A stretch of DNA of 64,000 nucleotides from Xanthomonas sp. DAR 80977 (GCF_041240605.1 NZ_CP162487.1:5401001-5465000); one strand, 5' to 3'. Positions 34,289-43,941 are shown, counted from the first letter of the stretch. Notes: generated by a model not told the origin, from the letters alone. Program-made: numbers and translations.

Positions 34289-35137
34289 TTACGCCAGCAT
34301 CGCCGGATCCACCACGGTGAGCCGCTCGTCGGGATCCAGTTCGAAGATCTGCCGGTACTGCTCCGGATCCAATGCCTTGGCGGCATTGTCCTGGAATTCC
34401 AGGGCGATGCGGTTGATCTCGGCGCCCTCGGCCTGGGTGGTCGCGGCGTCGGCCCGCAGCGTTTCGCGTGCGGCGATGGCCGCGATCTTCGCCACCGCCG
34501 CCTCGCGGAATTGCAGCACGCCATCGCGCGCAGCGGCGGTCAGCGCTTCGCCCAGGGTGGCATGGACCCGCGCGGCGAAATCGTCGCTTTCGTGCGCGGC
34601 GACCAGCGCCGCGCCCACGGCGCAGGCGTTCTTCTTTTCCTCCCACGCGTTCGACAGCCAGTTGCGGCCATAGGTGCCATACAGCGCCGTGCTGAGCCAG
34701 TAACCGCGCGCGATGCGTACCGTCAGCGGCGCGGTGCTGGCGCTGCCGGTCGCCCACAGCACCTGGTTGGCGAGCTGATGGCAGACGCCGTTGATGGCGT
34801 AGCGGAAGATGGTGCCTTGCGCCGGCGGGTTGTCGTTGGAAGCCTGGTTCGGCAGGCACAGGCAGCTGGCGTGCGCCAGGTCGGCCTGCGCCTGCCCGGC
34901 ATAGCCACCGGGCGATGTCTTGCTCTGCCCGGACGGGTGGAACACGCCCCAGCAATACCAATATTGCTGCTGCTGAGCGAGGACATCCTGGATCGTCGGA
35001 TAGGCGTGTTCGCGGTTGTCGTAGCTGGTCACCCAGGTGTGGTCGACCAGGGCGCTGAGCCGGGGTGCCTGCTGGATGAAGCCGGTATCGCCTGCGCCGA
35101 CCGGATTCACCCAGGCATACAGTGTGGTTGTCGTCAT
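34289..35137 (-). CDS. Unrecognised 282-residue protein, possible permuted papain-like fold
   Basis: I do not recognise this protein. It starts MTTTTLYAWVNPVGAGDTGF and has no signal peptide. The N-terminal half contains DHTWVTSYDN (H33), then YWYCWGVFHPSG, ASCLCLPNQ and INGVCHQLANQVLWATG (C119-H120). Next is a basic stretch ending WEEKKNACAVGAALVA, and the C-terminal third is helical and alanine-rich. The order of an early histidine in a strand and a cysteine at the start of a later helix is that of circularly permuted NlpC/P60 (YiiX/LRAT-type) enzymes. That suggestion is only a motif-level inference. It is a single gene with spaces of about 200 bp on each side. Confidence 0.6.
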   Translation of the reverse strand: MTTTTLYAWVNPVGAGDTGFIQQAPRLSALVDHTWVTSYDNREHAYPTIQDVLAQQQQYWYCWGVFHPSGQSKTSPGGYAGQAQADLAHASCLCLPNQASNDNPPAQGTIFRYAINGVCHQLANQVLWATGSASTAPLTVRIARGYWLSTALYGTYGRNWLSNAWEEKKNACAVGAALVAAHESDDFAARVHATLGEALTAAARDGVLQFREAAVAKIAAIAARETLRADAATTQAEGAEINRIALEFQDNAAKALDPEQYRQIFELDPDERLTVVDPAMLA

Positions 35138-35368
35138 TGCGCGATCTCCTTGCACTTCCATTGACGTGCGCTACGGGAAGAGCCACGCACAGGCGAAGCG
35201 CGGCGCGCGGCCGCACTGGAGCGGCAACGCAGCGATCGAGGTCTGGAAACGCGGCCCGCATGCCGCCCCTTGTGCCCCGGGCGGCCCGACCGTTCTAGCG
35301 CAGCTGGCGCCGCCGCGGGTGGACAAGTCGCTGGCACCGCGATCGCGCCAGCGCGTGCCCTGGCCGCC

Positions 35369-37189
35369 TCACTCGCGCGGCGGCAGCACCGACAGCACTT
35401 CCTCGATGGTGGTCAGGCCGGCGGCGACTTTTTCCAGGCCGGCGCGGCGCAGGCTGCGCACGCCCTCGGCCTGCGCGGCGCGGCTGAAGCCGGCCAGGTC
35501 CATGTCGGCGCGGATCAGCGTGCGCAGGCGCGGCGTCACCGGCAGCAGTTCGTACAGGCCGACCCGGCCCAGGTAGCCGGTGCGGCGGCATTCCAGGCAG
35601 CCGACCGGGGCGTGGACCTGCAGTTCCTGCGGCAGCGCTTCGCCGGGCTCGCGCAGCGCGTCCCATTCGAGCTCGCCGAGCGTGTGCGGGCGCTTGCAGT
35701 GGCTGCACAGCGTGCGCACCAGGCGCTGCGCCAGCACGCCGTTGAGGGTGGAGGCGACCAGATAGTGCGGCACGCCCAGGTCGAGCAGGCGGGTGATCGC
35801 CGAGGGCGCGTCGTTGGTGTGCAGGGTGGACAGCACCAGGTGTCCGGTCAGCGAGGCCTGCACCGCCATCTGCGCGGTCTCCAGGTCGCGGATCTCGCCG
35901 ATCATGATGATGTCCGGGTCCTGACGCAGCAGGGTACGCACGCCGCTGGCGAAGTCCAGGTCGATGTTGGTCTGCACCTGCATCTGGTTGAACTCCGGGG
36001 AGATCATCTCGATCGGGTCCTCGATGCTGCACACGTTCACGTCGGGCGTGGCCAGGCGCTTGAGCGTGGAGTACAGCGTGGTGGTCTTGCCCGAGCCGGT
36101 CGGGCCGGTGACCAGCACGATGCCGTGCGGGCGTTCGACCAGCGCCGCCCAGCCGGCCGCTTCCTGCGCGCTGAAACCGAGCTGGTCCACACTCTTGAAC
36201 GCCGCGTCCGGGTCGAAGATGCGCATCACGCACTTCTCGCCGAACGCGGTGGGCATGGTCGACAGGCGCATCTCGGTCTCGCGCCCGCCCGGCGAGCGGG
36301 TCTTGATGCGCCCGTCCTGCGGGCGCCGGCGCTCGGCCAGGTCCATGCGCCCGAGCACCTTGATCCGGCTGACGATGGCGGTCATCACCGCCGGCGGCAC
36401 TTCCAGCACCTTGTGCAGCACGCCGTCGATGCGGAAGCGCATGCGCCCGGCCTCGCGCCGCGGCTCCAGGTGGATGTCGCTGGCGCGCTGCTCGTAGGCG
36501 TACTGCAGCAGCCAGTCGACGATGTGCACGATGTGGTGGTCGTCGGCGTTGACGTCGCCGCCGCGGCCCAGTTCCACCAGCTGCTCGAAGCTGGGCAGGC
36601 CGCTGCTCTGTTCGTTGCGCCCGTCCTTGGCGCCGCGCACCGAGCGGGTCACGCCGAAGAACTCCATGGTGTAGCGGTGCAGGTCCAGCGGGTTGACCAC
36701 CGCGATCTCGATCCGGCGCCGCGCCAGGTGCTGCACGTCGGCCAGCCAGTCCAGCGCCAACGGCTCGCTGGTCGCCACCAGCAGGCGTTCGCCGTCCAGC
36801 GCCAGCGGCAGGATGCGGTGGCGGCGCGCGTAGGCGTGCGAGACCACGGCGGTGACCGCGGCCACGTCGACCCGGGTCGGGTCGATGCGCAGGTAGCGCA
36901 GGCCGCAGCGCTGCGCCAGCCACTCGGTCAGCCGTTCCAGGCCCAGCTCGCTGCCGGGCGGACGGGTCGCGGCCAGTTTCAGGTTGGACAGCAGCACCAG
37001 CGGGTGCACGTCGCTGACGGTGCGCGCGGACTGCGCCGAGAACTGCATGCGGCCGCGCTCGGCCGGCGCGACCAGGCCGTCGGCGAGCAGCGCCGCGGCG
37101 ACCCGCTCGACACTCAGGCGCCCGGGCGGCAGCGACACCACATTGGGAACGGGTACTGCGGGCGGCTGCGCGGCGGGTCGCGAATCCAT
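35369..37189 (-). CDS. GspE/PulE-family secretion or pilus ATPase
   Basis: The 606-residue protein has an N-terminal GspE/MshE-like domain (to about 190). The catalytic core carries ASDIHLEP, Walker A VTGPTGSGKTTTLYSTL, the Asp box SIEDPIEM, Walker B DPDIIMIGEIRD and the His box LVLSTLHTNDAPSAITRL. A zinc-binding insert follows (CSHC ... CLEC). It would power a type II secretion or type IV pilus machine as a hexamer on the inner membrane. No other gsp/pil genes are near, so it is an orphan ATPase that may serve a system encoded elsewhere. Confidence 0.93.
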   Translation of the reverse strand: MDSRPAAQPPAVPVPNVVSLPPGRLSVERVAAALLADGLVAPAERGRMQFSAQSARTVSDVHPLVLLSNLKLAATRPPGSELGLERLTEWLAQRCGLRYLRIDPTRVDVAAVTAVVSHAYARRHRILPLALDGERLLVATSEPLALDWLADVQHLARRRIEIAVVNPLDLHRYTMEFFGVTRSVRGAKDGRNEQSSGLPSFEQLVELGRGGDVNADDHHIVHIVDWLLQYAYEQRASDIHLEPRREAGRMRFRIDGVLHKVLEVPPAVMTAIVSRIKVLGRMDLAERRRPQDGRIKTRSPGGRETEMRLSTMPTAFGEKCVMRIFDPDAAFKSVDQLGFSAQEAAGWAALVERPHGIVLVTGPTGSGKTTTLYSTLKRLATPDVNVCSIEDPIEMISPEFNQMQVQTNIDLDFASGVRTLLRQDPDIIMIGEIRDLETAQMAVQASLTGHLVLSTLHTNDAPSAITRLLDLGVPHYLVASTLNGVLAQRLVRTLCSHCKRPHTLGELEWDALREPGEALPQELQVHAPVGCLECRRTGYLGRVGLYELLPVTPRLRTLIRADMDLAGFSRAAQAEGVRSLRRAGLEKVAAGLTTIEEVLSVLPPRE

Positions 37190-37230
37190 GGTCCAGGTCC
37201 GGTGCGCGGAAGTCCCCGCAAGTCGGTCGC

Positions 37231-37236
37231 TATACT
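37231..37236 (+). promoter_or_regulatory. Possible -10 element before glyQ
   Basis: TATACT lies 29 bp upstream of the glyQ start in the short divergent gap with the gspE-type gene. No good -35 box stands 17 bp before it, so support is limited. Confidence 0.3.
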
Positions 37237-37265
37237 AGCGCACCCCCTTTGCCGGCCTTTGCTGC

Positions 37266-38174
<909 letters not shown>

Positions 38175-38184
38175 GGCCTTCATA

Positions 38185-38334
38185 GCCCCTCTCCCAACGG
38201 GACAGGGGTTGGGGTGAGGGTACGGGGCGAAGCCCTGCAGACCTGAACTTCCAAGGCTTCGCCCGAACCCTCATCCGCCCCTTCGGGGCACCTTCTCCCG
38301 CAGGGAGAAGGGAACCGCTAGCAAGGTCTGACAC
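38185..38334 (+). repeat. ~150 bp dispersed, hairpin-rich (MITE-like) element between glyQ and glyS
   Basis: The segment runs from 'gcccctctccc' to 'gctagcaaggtctgacac'. It has the same order of blocks as 40967-41119: 'ggggttggggtgaggg', 'gaagc', 'accctcatccgccccttcgg', 'ggcaccttctccc', 'gggagaagg', 'gctagcaaggtctg'. Both copies end within a few bases of the same position. It contains short self-complementary blocks (ccttctccc/gggagaagg). It begins 11 bp after the glyQ stop and ends at the base before the glyS ATG. Confidence 0.75.
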
Positions 38335-40632
38335 ATGAGCGCACTACATCCCCTGCTGATCGAACTGGGCACCGAGGAACTGCCGGTCAAGGCGCTGCCG
38401 GGCCTGGCGCAGGCCCTGTTCGACGGCGTGATCGCCGGGCTGGAGAAGCGCGGCATCGCCTTCGAACGCGGCGACGCCAAGCCGCTGTCCACCCCGCGCC
38501 GGCTGGCGGTGCTGCTGCCGGGCGTGGCCGCCGAGCAGCCGGAGCAGCGGTCGGAAGTGCTCGGCCCCTATCTCAACATCGCGCTGGACGCCGACGGCCA
38601 GCCGACCAAGGCGCTGGCCGGTTTCGCCGCCAAGGCCGGCATCGACTGGACCGCGCTGGAGCGCACCAGCGACGCCAAGGGCGAGCGCTTCGTGCACCGC
38701 GCGCTGACCCCGGGCGCGCAGACCACCGCGCTGCTGCCGGAGATCCTGCGCGAGGCGATCGCGGCGATGCCGATCCCCAAGCCGATGCGCTGGGGCGACC
38801 ACGACTACGGCTTCGCGCGGCCGGTGCACTGGCTGGTGCTGCTGTTCGGCAGCGACGTGGTGCCGGTGCAGCTGTTCGGCGTGCAGGCCGGCCGCGACAG
38901 CCGCGGCCACCGCTTCCTGCACGACGCGCCGGTGGCGCTGGCGCAGCCGGGCGACTACGTGGCCGCATTGCAAGCGGCGCAGGTGCTGGTGGACCCGGAC
39001 GCGCGCCGCGCGCGCATCGTCGCCGAGGTCGAGCAAGCCGCGCGCCAGGCCGGCGGCAGCGCGCGCATCTCCGACGACAACCTGGAGCAGGTGGTGAACC
39101 TGGTCGAGTGGCCGTCGGCGGTGCTGTGCCATTTCGAGCCGGCGTTCCTGGCGGTGCCGCAGGAAGCGCTGATCGAGACCATGGAGAGCAACCAGAAGTT
39201 CTTCCCGGTGCTCGACGACGGCGGCAAGCTGACCGAGCATTTCATCGGCATCGCCAACATCGTCTCGCGCGACGTGGCCGAAGTGGCCAAGGGCTACGAG
39301 CGGGTGATCCGGCCGCGCTTCGCCGACGCCAAGTTCTTCTTCGACGAGGACCTCAAGCAGGGCCTGGAGGCGATGGGCGCCGGCCTGGCCAGCGTGACCT
39401 ACCAGGCCAAGCTCGGCAGCATCGCCGACAAGGTGCAGCGCGTGGCCGCGCTGGCCGCGGCGATCGCGCCGCTGGTCGGCGTGGACGCGGCGCAGGCGCG
39501 CCGCGCCGCCGAACTGAGCAAGAACGACCTGCAGTCGCGCATGGTCAACGAGTTCCCCGAACTGCAGGGCATCGCCGGGCGCCACTACGCCAAGGCCGCC
39601 GGCGAGCCGGGCGAGATCGCGCTGGCGATCGACGAGGCCTACCAGCCGCGCTTCGCCGGCGACGACATCGCGCTGTCGCCGCTGGGCAAGGTACTGGCGA
39701 TCGCCGAGCGCCTGGACACGCTGGCCGGTGGCTTCGCCGCGGGCCTGAAGCCGACCGGCAACAAGGATCCGTTCGCCCTGCGGCGCAATGCGCTGGGGTT
39801 GGCGCGGACGGTGATCGAGAGTGGGTTTGATGTGAGCCTGCGCGATCTACTCGGTGTCGCGACGCTGCAAACGCTTTTGGCGGTCGCTGCGCACAGCCCG
39901 AAGAAGGACGCTGTCGTCAGTCAGCCCAGCGCAATTCCTGCCGCCGGCGATGGCAGGTCGGGAAACAGCTTCGTCGCCGGCTTCCTGAAGGAGCATTTCA
40001 GCCAACAGGGTCAGGCGGTGACCTTCCTGGAGGCTGCTCCGACCGTAGCGGAACTGTTCGATTTCATCCTCGACCGCCTGCGCGGCTATTACGCCGACAA
40101 GGGCGTCCCGGCGACGCATTTCAACGCGGTGGCGGCCTTGTTCTCGGTCGCGGCTGAAGCCGCTCCTACAGGGAGCGTCGCAGCTTCTGCAGGAGCGGTT
40201 TCGACCGCGACCGCCACCCACGGATCGCTCTACGACTTCGACCGCCGCATCGACGCGATCGGCATCTTCGCCACGCTGCCGGAGGCCGAGGCGCTGGCCG
40301 CGGCCAACAAGCGCATCCGCAACATCCTGCGCAAGGCCGAGGGCACGATCCCGGCGCAGATCGACGCCACGCTGCTGCGCGAGCCGGCCGAAAGCGCGCT
40401 GGCCGAAGCGGTGGAAGCGGCGATCGTGGAAACCGACGGCGCGCTGCGCCAGCACGACTACGTCACCGTGCTGAACTTCCTGGCGCGGCTGCGGCCGCAG
40501 GTGGACGCGTTCTTCGACGGGGTCATGGTCAACGTCGACGATCCGGCGATCCGCGGCAACCGCCTGGCCCTGCTCAAGCGCCTGGGCGACCGCCTCGGCA
40601 GCGTCGCCGCGATCGAGCACCTGTCCTCGTAA
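38335..40632 (+). CDS. glyS: Glycyl-tRNA synthetase beta subunit with extra internal segments
   Basis: The 765-residue protein carries the GlyS landmarks: LLIELGTEELPVKALPGLAQ, KPLSTPRRLAVLLPGV, LIETMESNQKFFPVLDDGGK, RFADAKFFFDEDLKQGLEAM, KVLAIAERLDTLAGGFAAGL, LYDFDRRIDAI and a C-terminal anticodon-binding-type domain. It is about 75 residues longer than E. coli GlyS (689). Roughly 25 extra residues (about 602-630) are the translation of two inverted REP copies, FSVAAEAAPTGSVAASAG and following. More lie in a linker around 510-560 with different base use. The frame is intact, so the protein is presumably functional. A strong terminator follows. Confidence 0.97.
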   Translation: MSALHPLLIELGTEELPVKALPGLAQALFDGVIAGLEKRGIAFERGDAKPLSTPRRLAVLLPGVAAEQPEQRSEVLGPYLNIALDADGQPTKALAGFAAKAGIDWTALERTSDAKGERFVHRALTPGAQTTALLPEILREAIAAMPIPKPMRWGDHDYGFARPVHWLVLLFGSDVVPVQLFGVQAGRDSRGHRFLHDAPVALAQPGDYVAALQAAQVLVDPDARRARIVAEVEQAARQAGGSARISDDNLEQVVNLVEWPSAVLCHFEPAFLAVPQEALIETMESNQKFFPVLDDGGKLTEHFIGIANIVSRDVAEVAKGYERVIRPRFADAKFFFDEDLKQGLEAMGAGLASVTYQAKLGSIADKVQRVAALAAAIAPLVGVDAAQARRAAELSKNDLQSRMVNEFPELQGIAGRHYAKAAGEPGEIALAIDEAYQPRFAGDDIALSPLGKVLAIAERLDTLAGGFAAGLKPTGNKDPFALRRNALGLARTVIESGFDVSLRDLLGVATLQTLLAVAAHSPKKDAVVSQPSAIPAAGDGRSGNSFVAGFLKEHFSQQGQAVTFLEAAPTVAELFDFILDRLRGYYADKGVPATHFNAVAALFSVAAEAAPTGSVAASAGAVSTATATHGSLYDFDRRIDAIGIFATLPEAEALAAANKRIRNILRKAEGTIPAQIDATLLREPAESALAEAVEAAIVETDGALRQHDYVTVLNFLARLRPQVDAFFDGVMVNVDDPAIRGNRLALLKRLGDRLGSVAAIEHLSS
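40147..40211. repeat. Two REP palindromes in inverted pair inside the glyS reading frame
   Basis: Copies at 40147-40169 (GCGGC/GCCGC stem) and 40189-40211 (GCGGT-TTCG-ACCGC stem, a paired variant) face opposite ways with 19 bases between them, like a BIME unit. They are read through in frame as glyS codons of about residues 605-626. Confidence 0.88.
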
Positions 40633-40654
40633 GCGACGCAGCAGCTGGATGCGT

Positions 40655-40686
40655 GCAGAGGCGGCGAAAGCCGCCTCTGCTTTTTT
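40655..40686 (+). terminator. Rho-independent terminator of glyS
   Basis: An 11-bp perfect GC-rich stem (40655-40665 with 40670-40680) closes a GAAA tetraloop and is followed by six T residues (40681-40686), 22 bases after the glyS stop. A REP starts at the next base. Confidence 0.93.
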
Positions 40687-40929
40687 GTGGGAGCGACTTC
40701 AGTCGCGACGCGCGAAGCCAACGGTCCCACAACAAGTGGAAAGCGTCGGGACTGAAGTCCCTCCCACAGTGCACCGAGCCGGCTACCTGCAATGACCGCC
40801 GAGCGACCCTGCTCGTGGCAGCCGCTGCCTTCGGCAACACCGCTTCTTGTGGGAGCAACTTCAGTCGCGACGAGCGCAACCGAAATCCTGCCGTGCTGAG
40901 AAAGAGTGTCGGGGCTAAAGCCTTCCTAC
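40687..40929. repeat. Cluster of four REP palindromes after glyS
   Basis: Copies at 40687-40709 (GCGAC/GTCGC), 40745-40767 (GGGAC/GTCCC, opposite orientation), 40849-40871 (GCAAC/GTCGC, one mismatch) and 40908-40929 (decayed, opposite orientation) alternate in direction. Together with the 40967-41119 element they fill the 576-bp gap between glyS and rep. Confidence 0.8.
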
Positions 40930-40966
40930 AGTGCACTCGGCTGGTCGTATACAAGCGCCGGGTCGA

Positions 40967-41119
40967 GCCCCTCTCCCGTCGGGAGAGGGGTTGGGGTGAG
41001 GGTCCGGCGCGAAGCGTCTCGTGGAGTTGGGCGCACGAGGCTTCGCCCGTACCCTCATCCGCCCCTTCGGGGCACCTTCTCCCGGTGGGAGAAGGAAACA
41101 GCTAGCAAGGTCTGGCACA
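40967..41119 (+). repeat. Second full copy of the ~150 bp dispersed element
   Basis: It has the same block order and the same ends as 38185-38334, with about 30 differing bases in the centre. It lies between convergent glyS and rep, where it interrupts no gene. Confidence 0.75.
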
Positions 41120-41175
41120 TACCCGCGCCACACCCCAGACGCGCCACCCGCAGCGCGGCGCACAACCGCCGTTGC

Positions 41176-41206
41176 GAATCCCGAATCCCCACTCCCCAAT
41201 CCCCGC
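41176..41206 (-). repeat. GGGATTCG-type repeat behind rep
   Basis: A row of related heptamers (gaatcccgaatccccactcc) ends two bases before the rep stop codon at 41209, as in the repeat at the tatC end. Confidence 0.65.
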
Positions 41207-41208
41207 CT

Positions 41209-43185
41209 TCAATCGAACAACGCCTGGATCGCCGCCAGCCCGGCATTGGCGCGCTCCTTCTTGCGCTCGGCATCGGCCACCGGGTCGGCACCGTCGCGCT
41301 GCATCTCCTCGGCCGGGATCTCGGCGAAGAAGCGGCTGGGCTTGAGCCGGATGTGCTCGCCGAACTTGCGGGTCAGCTTGCTGTAGCTCATCCACAGCTG
41401 CTCCTTGGCGCGGGTGATGCCCACGTACAGCAGGCGCCGCTCCTCCTGCAGGTTGCCCTCCTCCAGGCTGACCTCGTGCGGCAGCACGCCGTCCTCGCAG
41501 CCGACGATGAACACGTAGCGGAATTCCAGGCCCTTGGAGGCGTGCATCGTCATCATCCGCACCTGGTTGCCGCCGTCGTCCTTGTCGTTGCGCGACAGCA
41601 GCGCCAGCTGCGCGGCCAGGTCGCCGACGGTGGCGCCGCGCGGGCCGCCCTCGAACCACTTGGCCAGTTCTTCCAGGTTGCTGCGGCGGCGCTGGAACGT
41701 GGCTTCGTCCTTGCACTGGCTGCGCAGTTCGCGGATCAGCCCGGATTGCTCGGCGAGCTGGCGCACCACGTCGGCCGAAGACAAGGTCAGCGAGGCGGTG
41801 CGCAGTTCCTGCAGGATGTCGACGAAGTCGCTCAGGCCGTTGGCCGCGCGCGGCGGCAGCTGCTGCAGCGCGCCCATCGACTCGGCCGCGCGCGACATCG
41901 GCAGATGCTTGGCCGAGGCCAGTTCGGCCAGCTTGGCCAGCGAGGTGGCGCCGACCTCGCGCTTGGGCGCCTGCACCGCGCGCAGGAACGCGGCATCGTC
42001 GTCGGGATTGACCAGCAACCGCAGCCACGACAGCACGTCCTTCACTTCCTGGCGTTCCAGGAACGCGGTGCCGCCGGTGATGTGGTACGGCACGCCGGCC
42101 ATCTGCAAGGCCTTTTCCAGCGGCCGCGACTGGAAGTTGCCGCGGAACAGGATGCAGAAATCGCTCCACGGCACCTGCTTGGCGTTGCCCAGGTAGGCGA
42201 TTTCGGCGGCGACCTTCTCCGCCTCGTGCTCGCTGTCGCGGCATTCCCATACGCGGATGCGCTCGCCGTCGGCCTGGTCGCTCCACAGGGTCTTCAGGTG
42301 CTCGTGCGGGTTGTGCGCGATCAGCGCGTTGGCCGCGCGCAGCACGCGGTTGGAGCAGCGGTAGTTCTGCTCCAGCTTGACGATCTGCAGCGCCGGATAG
42401 TCGCGCCCCATCTGCATCAGGTTTTCCGGGTTGGCGCCGCGCCAGGCGTAGATGCTCTGGTCGTCGTCGCCCACGCAGGTGAAGTTGCCGCGCGGGCCGG
42501 CCAGCATCTTCAGCAGCCGGTACTGCGCGTCGTTGGTGTCCTGGCTCTCGTCCACCAGCAGGTAGCCGATGCGCTCGCGCCAGGCCATGACGATGTCCTC
42601 GTTCTCCTCCAGCACCTGCACCGGCAGGCGGATCAGGTCGTCGAAGTCCACCGCGTTGAACGTGGTCAGCCGCGCCTGGTAGCGCTCGTACAGGCTGGCC
42701 GCTTCCTGCTCGCGGTTGCTGCGCGCCGCGGCCATCGCCTGCTCCGGCGACAGCCCGGCGTTCTTGGCGCGCGAGATCAGGTTCTTGGCGTCGTCGATCG
42801 CGTCGGGCTTGGCGCCGTGCATCAGGTCCTTGATCTGCGCGGCGGCATCGTCGGCGTCGAAGATCGAGAAGCCGCGCTTCAGCCCGACCGCGGCGTGCTC
42901 GATCTGCAGGAACTTCAGCCCCAGCGCGTGGAAGGTGCAGATGGTCAGGCCGTCGGCGGCGTCGCCGCGGATGCGCTTGGCCACGCGCTCGCGCATTTCC
43001 TTGGCCGATTTGTTGGTGAAGGTGATCGCGGCGATGCGCTTGGCCGGGTAGCGGCCGGTGGCGATCAGGTGCGCGATCTTTTCCACGATCACGCGGGTCT
43101 TGCCGCTGCCGGCGCCGGCCAGCACCAGCAACGGGCCTTCGCAATGCAGTACCGCGGCGCGTTGGGGGGGATTGAGACCGTGCAT
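41209..43185 (-). CDS. rep: ATP-dependent DNA helicase Rep (UvrD/PcrA superfamily 1)
   Basis: The 658-residue protein begins MHGLNPPQRAAVLHCEGPLL. It has Walker A LVLAGAGSGKTRVIVEK, motif Ia ITFTNKSAKEMRERV, motif II LLVDESQDTNDAQY, motif III VGDDDQSIYAWRGA, motif IV LEQNYRCSNRVL, motif V MTMHASKGLEFRYVFIVG and motif VI LLYVGITRAKEQLWMSYS. Length and motif details match Rep rather than UvrD (about 720 residues). It unwinds DNA 3' to 5' and aids replication-fork restart. The ATG at 43185 is at the family-typical position. Confidence 0.94.
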   Translation of the reverse strand: MHGLNPPQRAAVLHCEGPLLVLAGAGSGKTRVIVEKIAHLIATGRYPAKRIAAITFTNKSAKEMRERVAKRIRGDAADGLTICTFHALGLKFLQIEHAAVGLKRGFSIFDADDAAAQIKDLMHGAKPDAIDDAKNLISRAKNAGLSPEQAMAAARSNREQEAASLYERYQARLTTFNAVDFDDLIRLPVQVLEENEDIVMAWRERIGYLLVDESQDTNDAQYRLLKMLAGPRGNFTCVGDDDQSIYAWRGANPENLMQMGRDYPALQIVKLEQNYRCSNRVLRAANALIAHNPHEHLKTLWSDQADGERIRVWECRDSEHEAEKVAAEIAYLGNAKQVPWSDFCILFRGNFQSRPLEKALQMAGVPYHITGGTAFLERQEVKDVLSWLRLLVNPDDDAAFLRAVQAPKREVGATSLAKLAELASAKHLPMSRAAESMGALQQLPPRAANGLSDFVDILQELRTASLTLSSADVVRQLAEQSGLIRELRSQCKDEATFQRRRSNLEELAKWFEGGPRGATVGDLAAQLALLSRNDKDDGGNQVRMMTMHASKGLEFRYVFIVGCEDGVLPHEVSLEEGNLQEERRLLYVGITRAKEQLWMSYSKLTRKFGEHIRLKPSRFFAEIPAEEMQRDGADPVADAERKKERANAGLAAIQALFD

Positions 43186-43320
43186 GAAGACTTCCCTGGG
43201 CCGCGCATTGTAACGGGCGCCGGCGGGCGGCGATGCCGGCGCCGCCGCGCCGGCGCTGAACGGGTTTTCCCAGCCGCGCCCGGCCTGCGGCGCGGGCCGC
43301 CGCCGCGCTAGAATCGCGCC

Positions 43321-43941
43321 ATGGCGAAACTGTATTTCTACTATTCGGCGATGAACGCCGGCAAGACCACCACGCTGCTGCAGTCGGCGCACAACTATCG
43401 CGAGCGCGGCATGCGCACCGCGATCCTGACCCCGCGCCTGGATCACCGCGACGGCAGCGGCGTGGTCGCCTCGCGCATCGGCCTGCGCGCCGACGGCAGC
43501 AGCTTCGTGCCGGAGACCGACCTGCTGGCGCTGCTGCAGGACGACATCGCCCGCGACGGCGCGCTGCATTGCGTGCTGGTGGACGAGGCGCAGTTCCTCA
43601 GCCGCGCGCAGGTCTGGCAGCTCAGCGAGGTGGTCGACCGGCTGCGCATCCCGGTGCTGTGCTACGGCCTGCGCACCGATTTCCGCGGCGAGCTGTTCGA
43701 GGGCAGCCAGTACCTGCTGGCCTGGGCCGACGAGCTGCAGGAGATCAAGACCATCTGCCACACCGGCAGCAAGGCGACGATGACCGTGCGCGTGGACGCC
43801 GACGGCCACGCGGTGCAGGACGGCCCGCAGGTGGAGATCGGCGGCAACGAGCGCTACGTGTCGGTGAGCCGCGCCGAGTTCAAGAAGATCATGCGCGGCG
43901 AAGGCCGCATCGATCCGTTGCAGATCGCGCTGCCGCGCTAG
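43321..43941 (+). CDS. tdk: Thymidine kinase, type II
   Basis: The 206-residue protein has the P-loop FYYSAMNAGKTTTLLQSA, the Walker B-like LVDEAQFLSRAQVWQL, the YGLRTDFRGELFEGS lasso region and IGGNERYVSVSRAEFKK. It phosphorylates thymidine in the salvage pathway. In the E. coli enzyme the zinc ribbon uses C-x-x-C and C-x-x-H pairs. Here the region reads ICHTGSKATM and VSVSRAEF, so most zinc ligands are missing. The divergent rep gene starts 135 bp upstream. Confidence 0.95.
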   Translation: MAKLYFYYSAMNAGKTTTLLQSAHNYRERGMRTAILTPRLDHRDGSGVVASRIGLRADGSSFVPETDLLALLQDDIARDGALHCVLVDEAQFLSRAQVWQLSEVVDRLRIPVLCYGLRTDFRGELFEGSQYLLAWADELQEIKTICHTGSKATMTVRVDADGHAVQDGPQVEIGGNERYVSVSRAEFKKIMRGEGRIDPLQIALPR

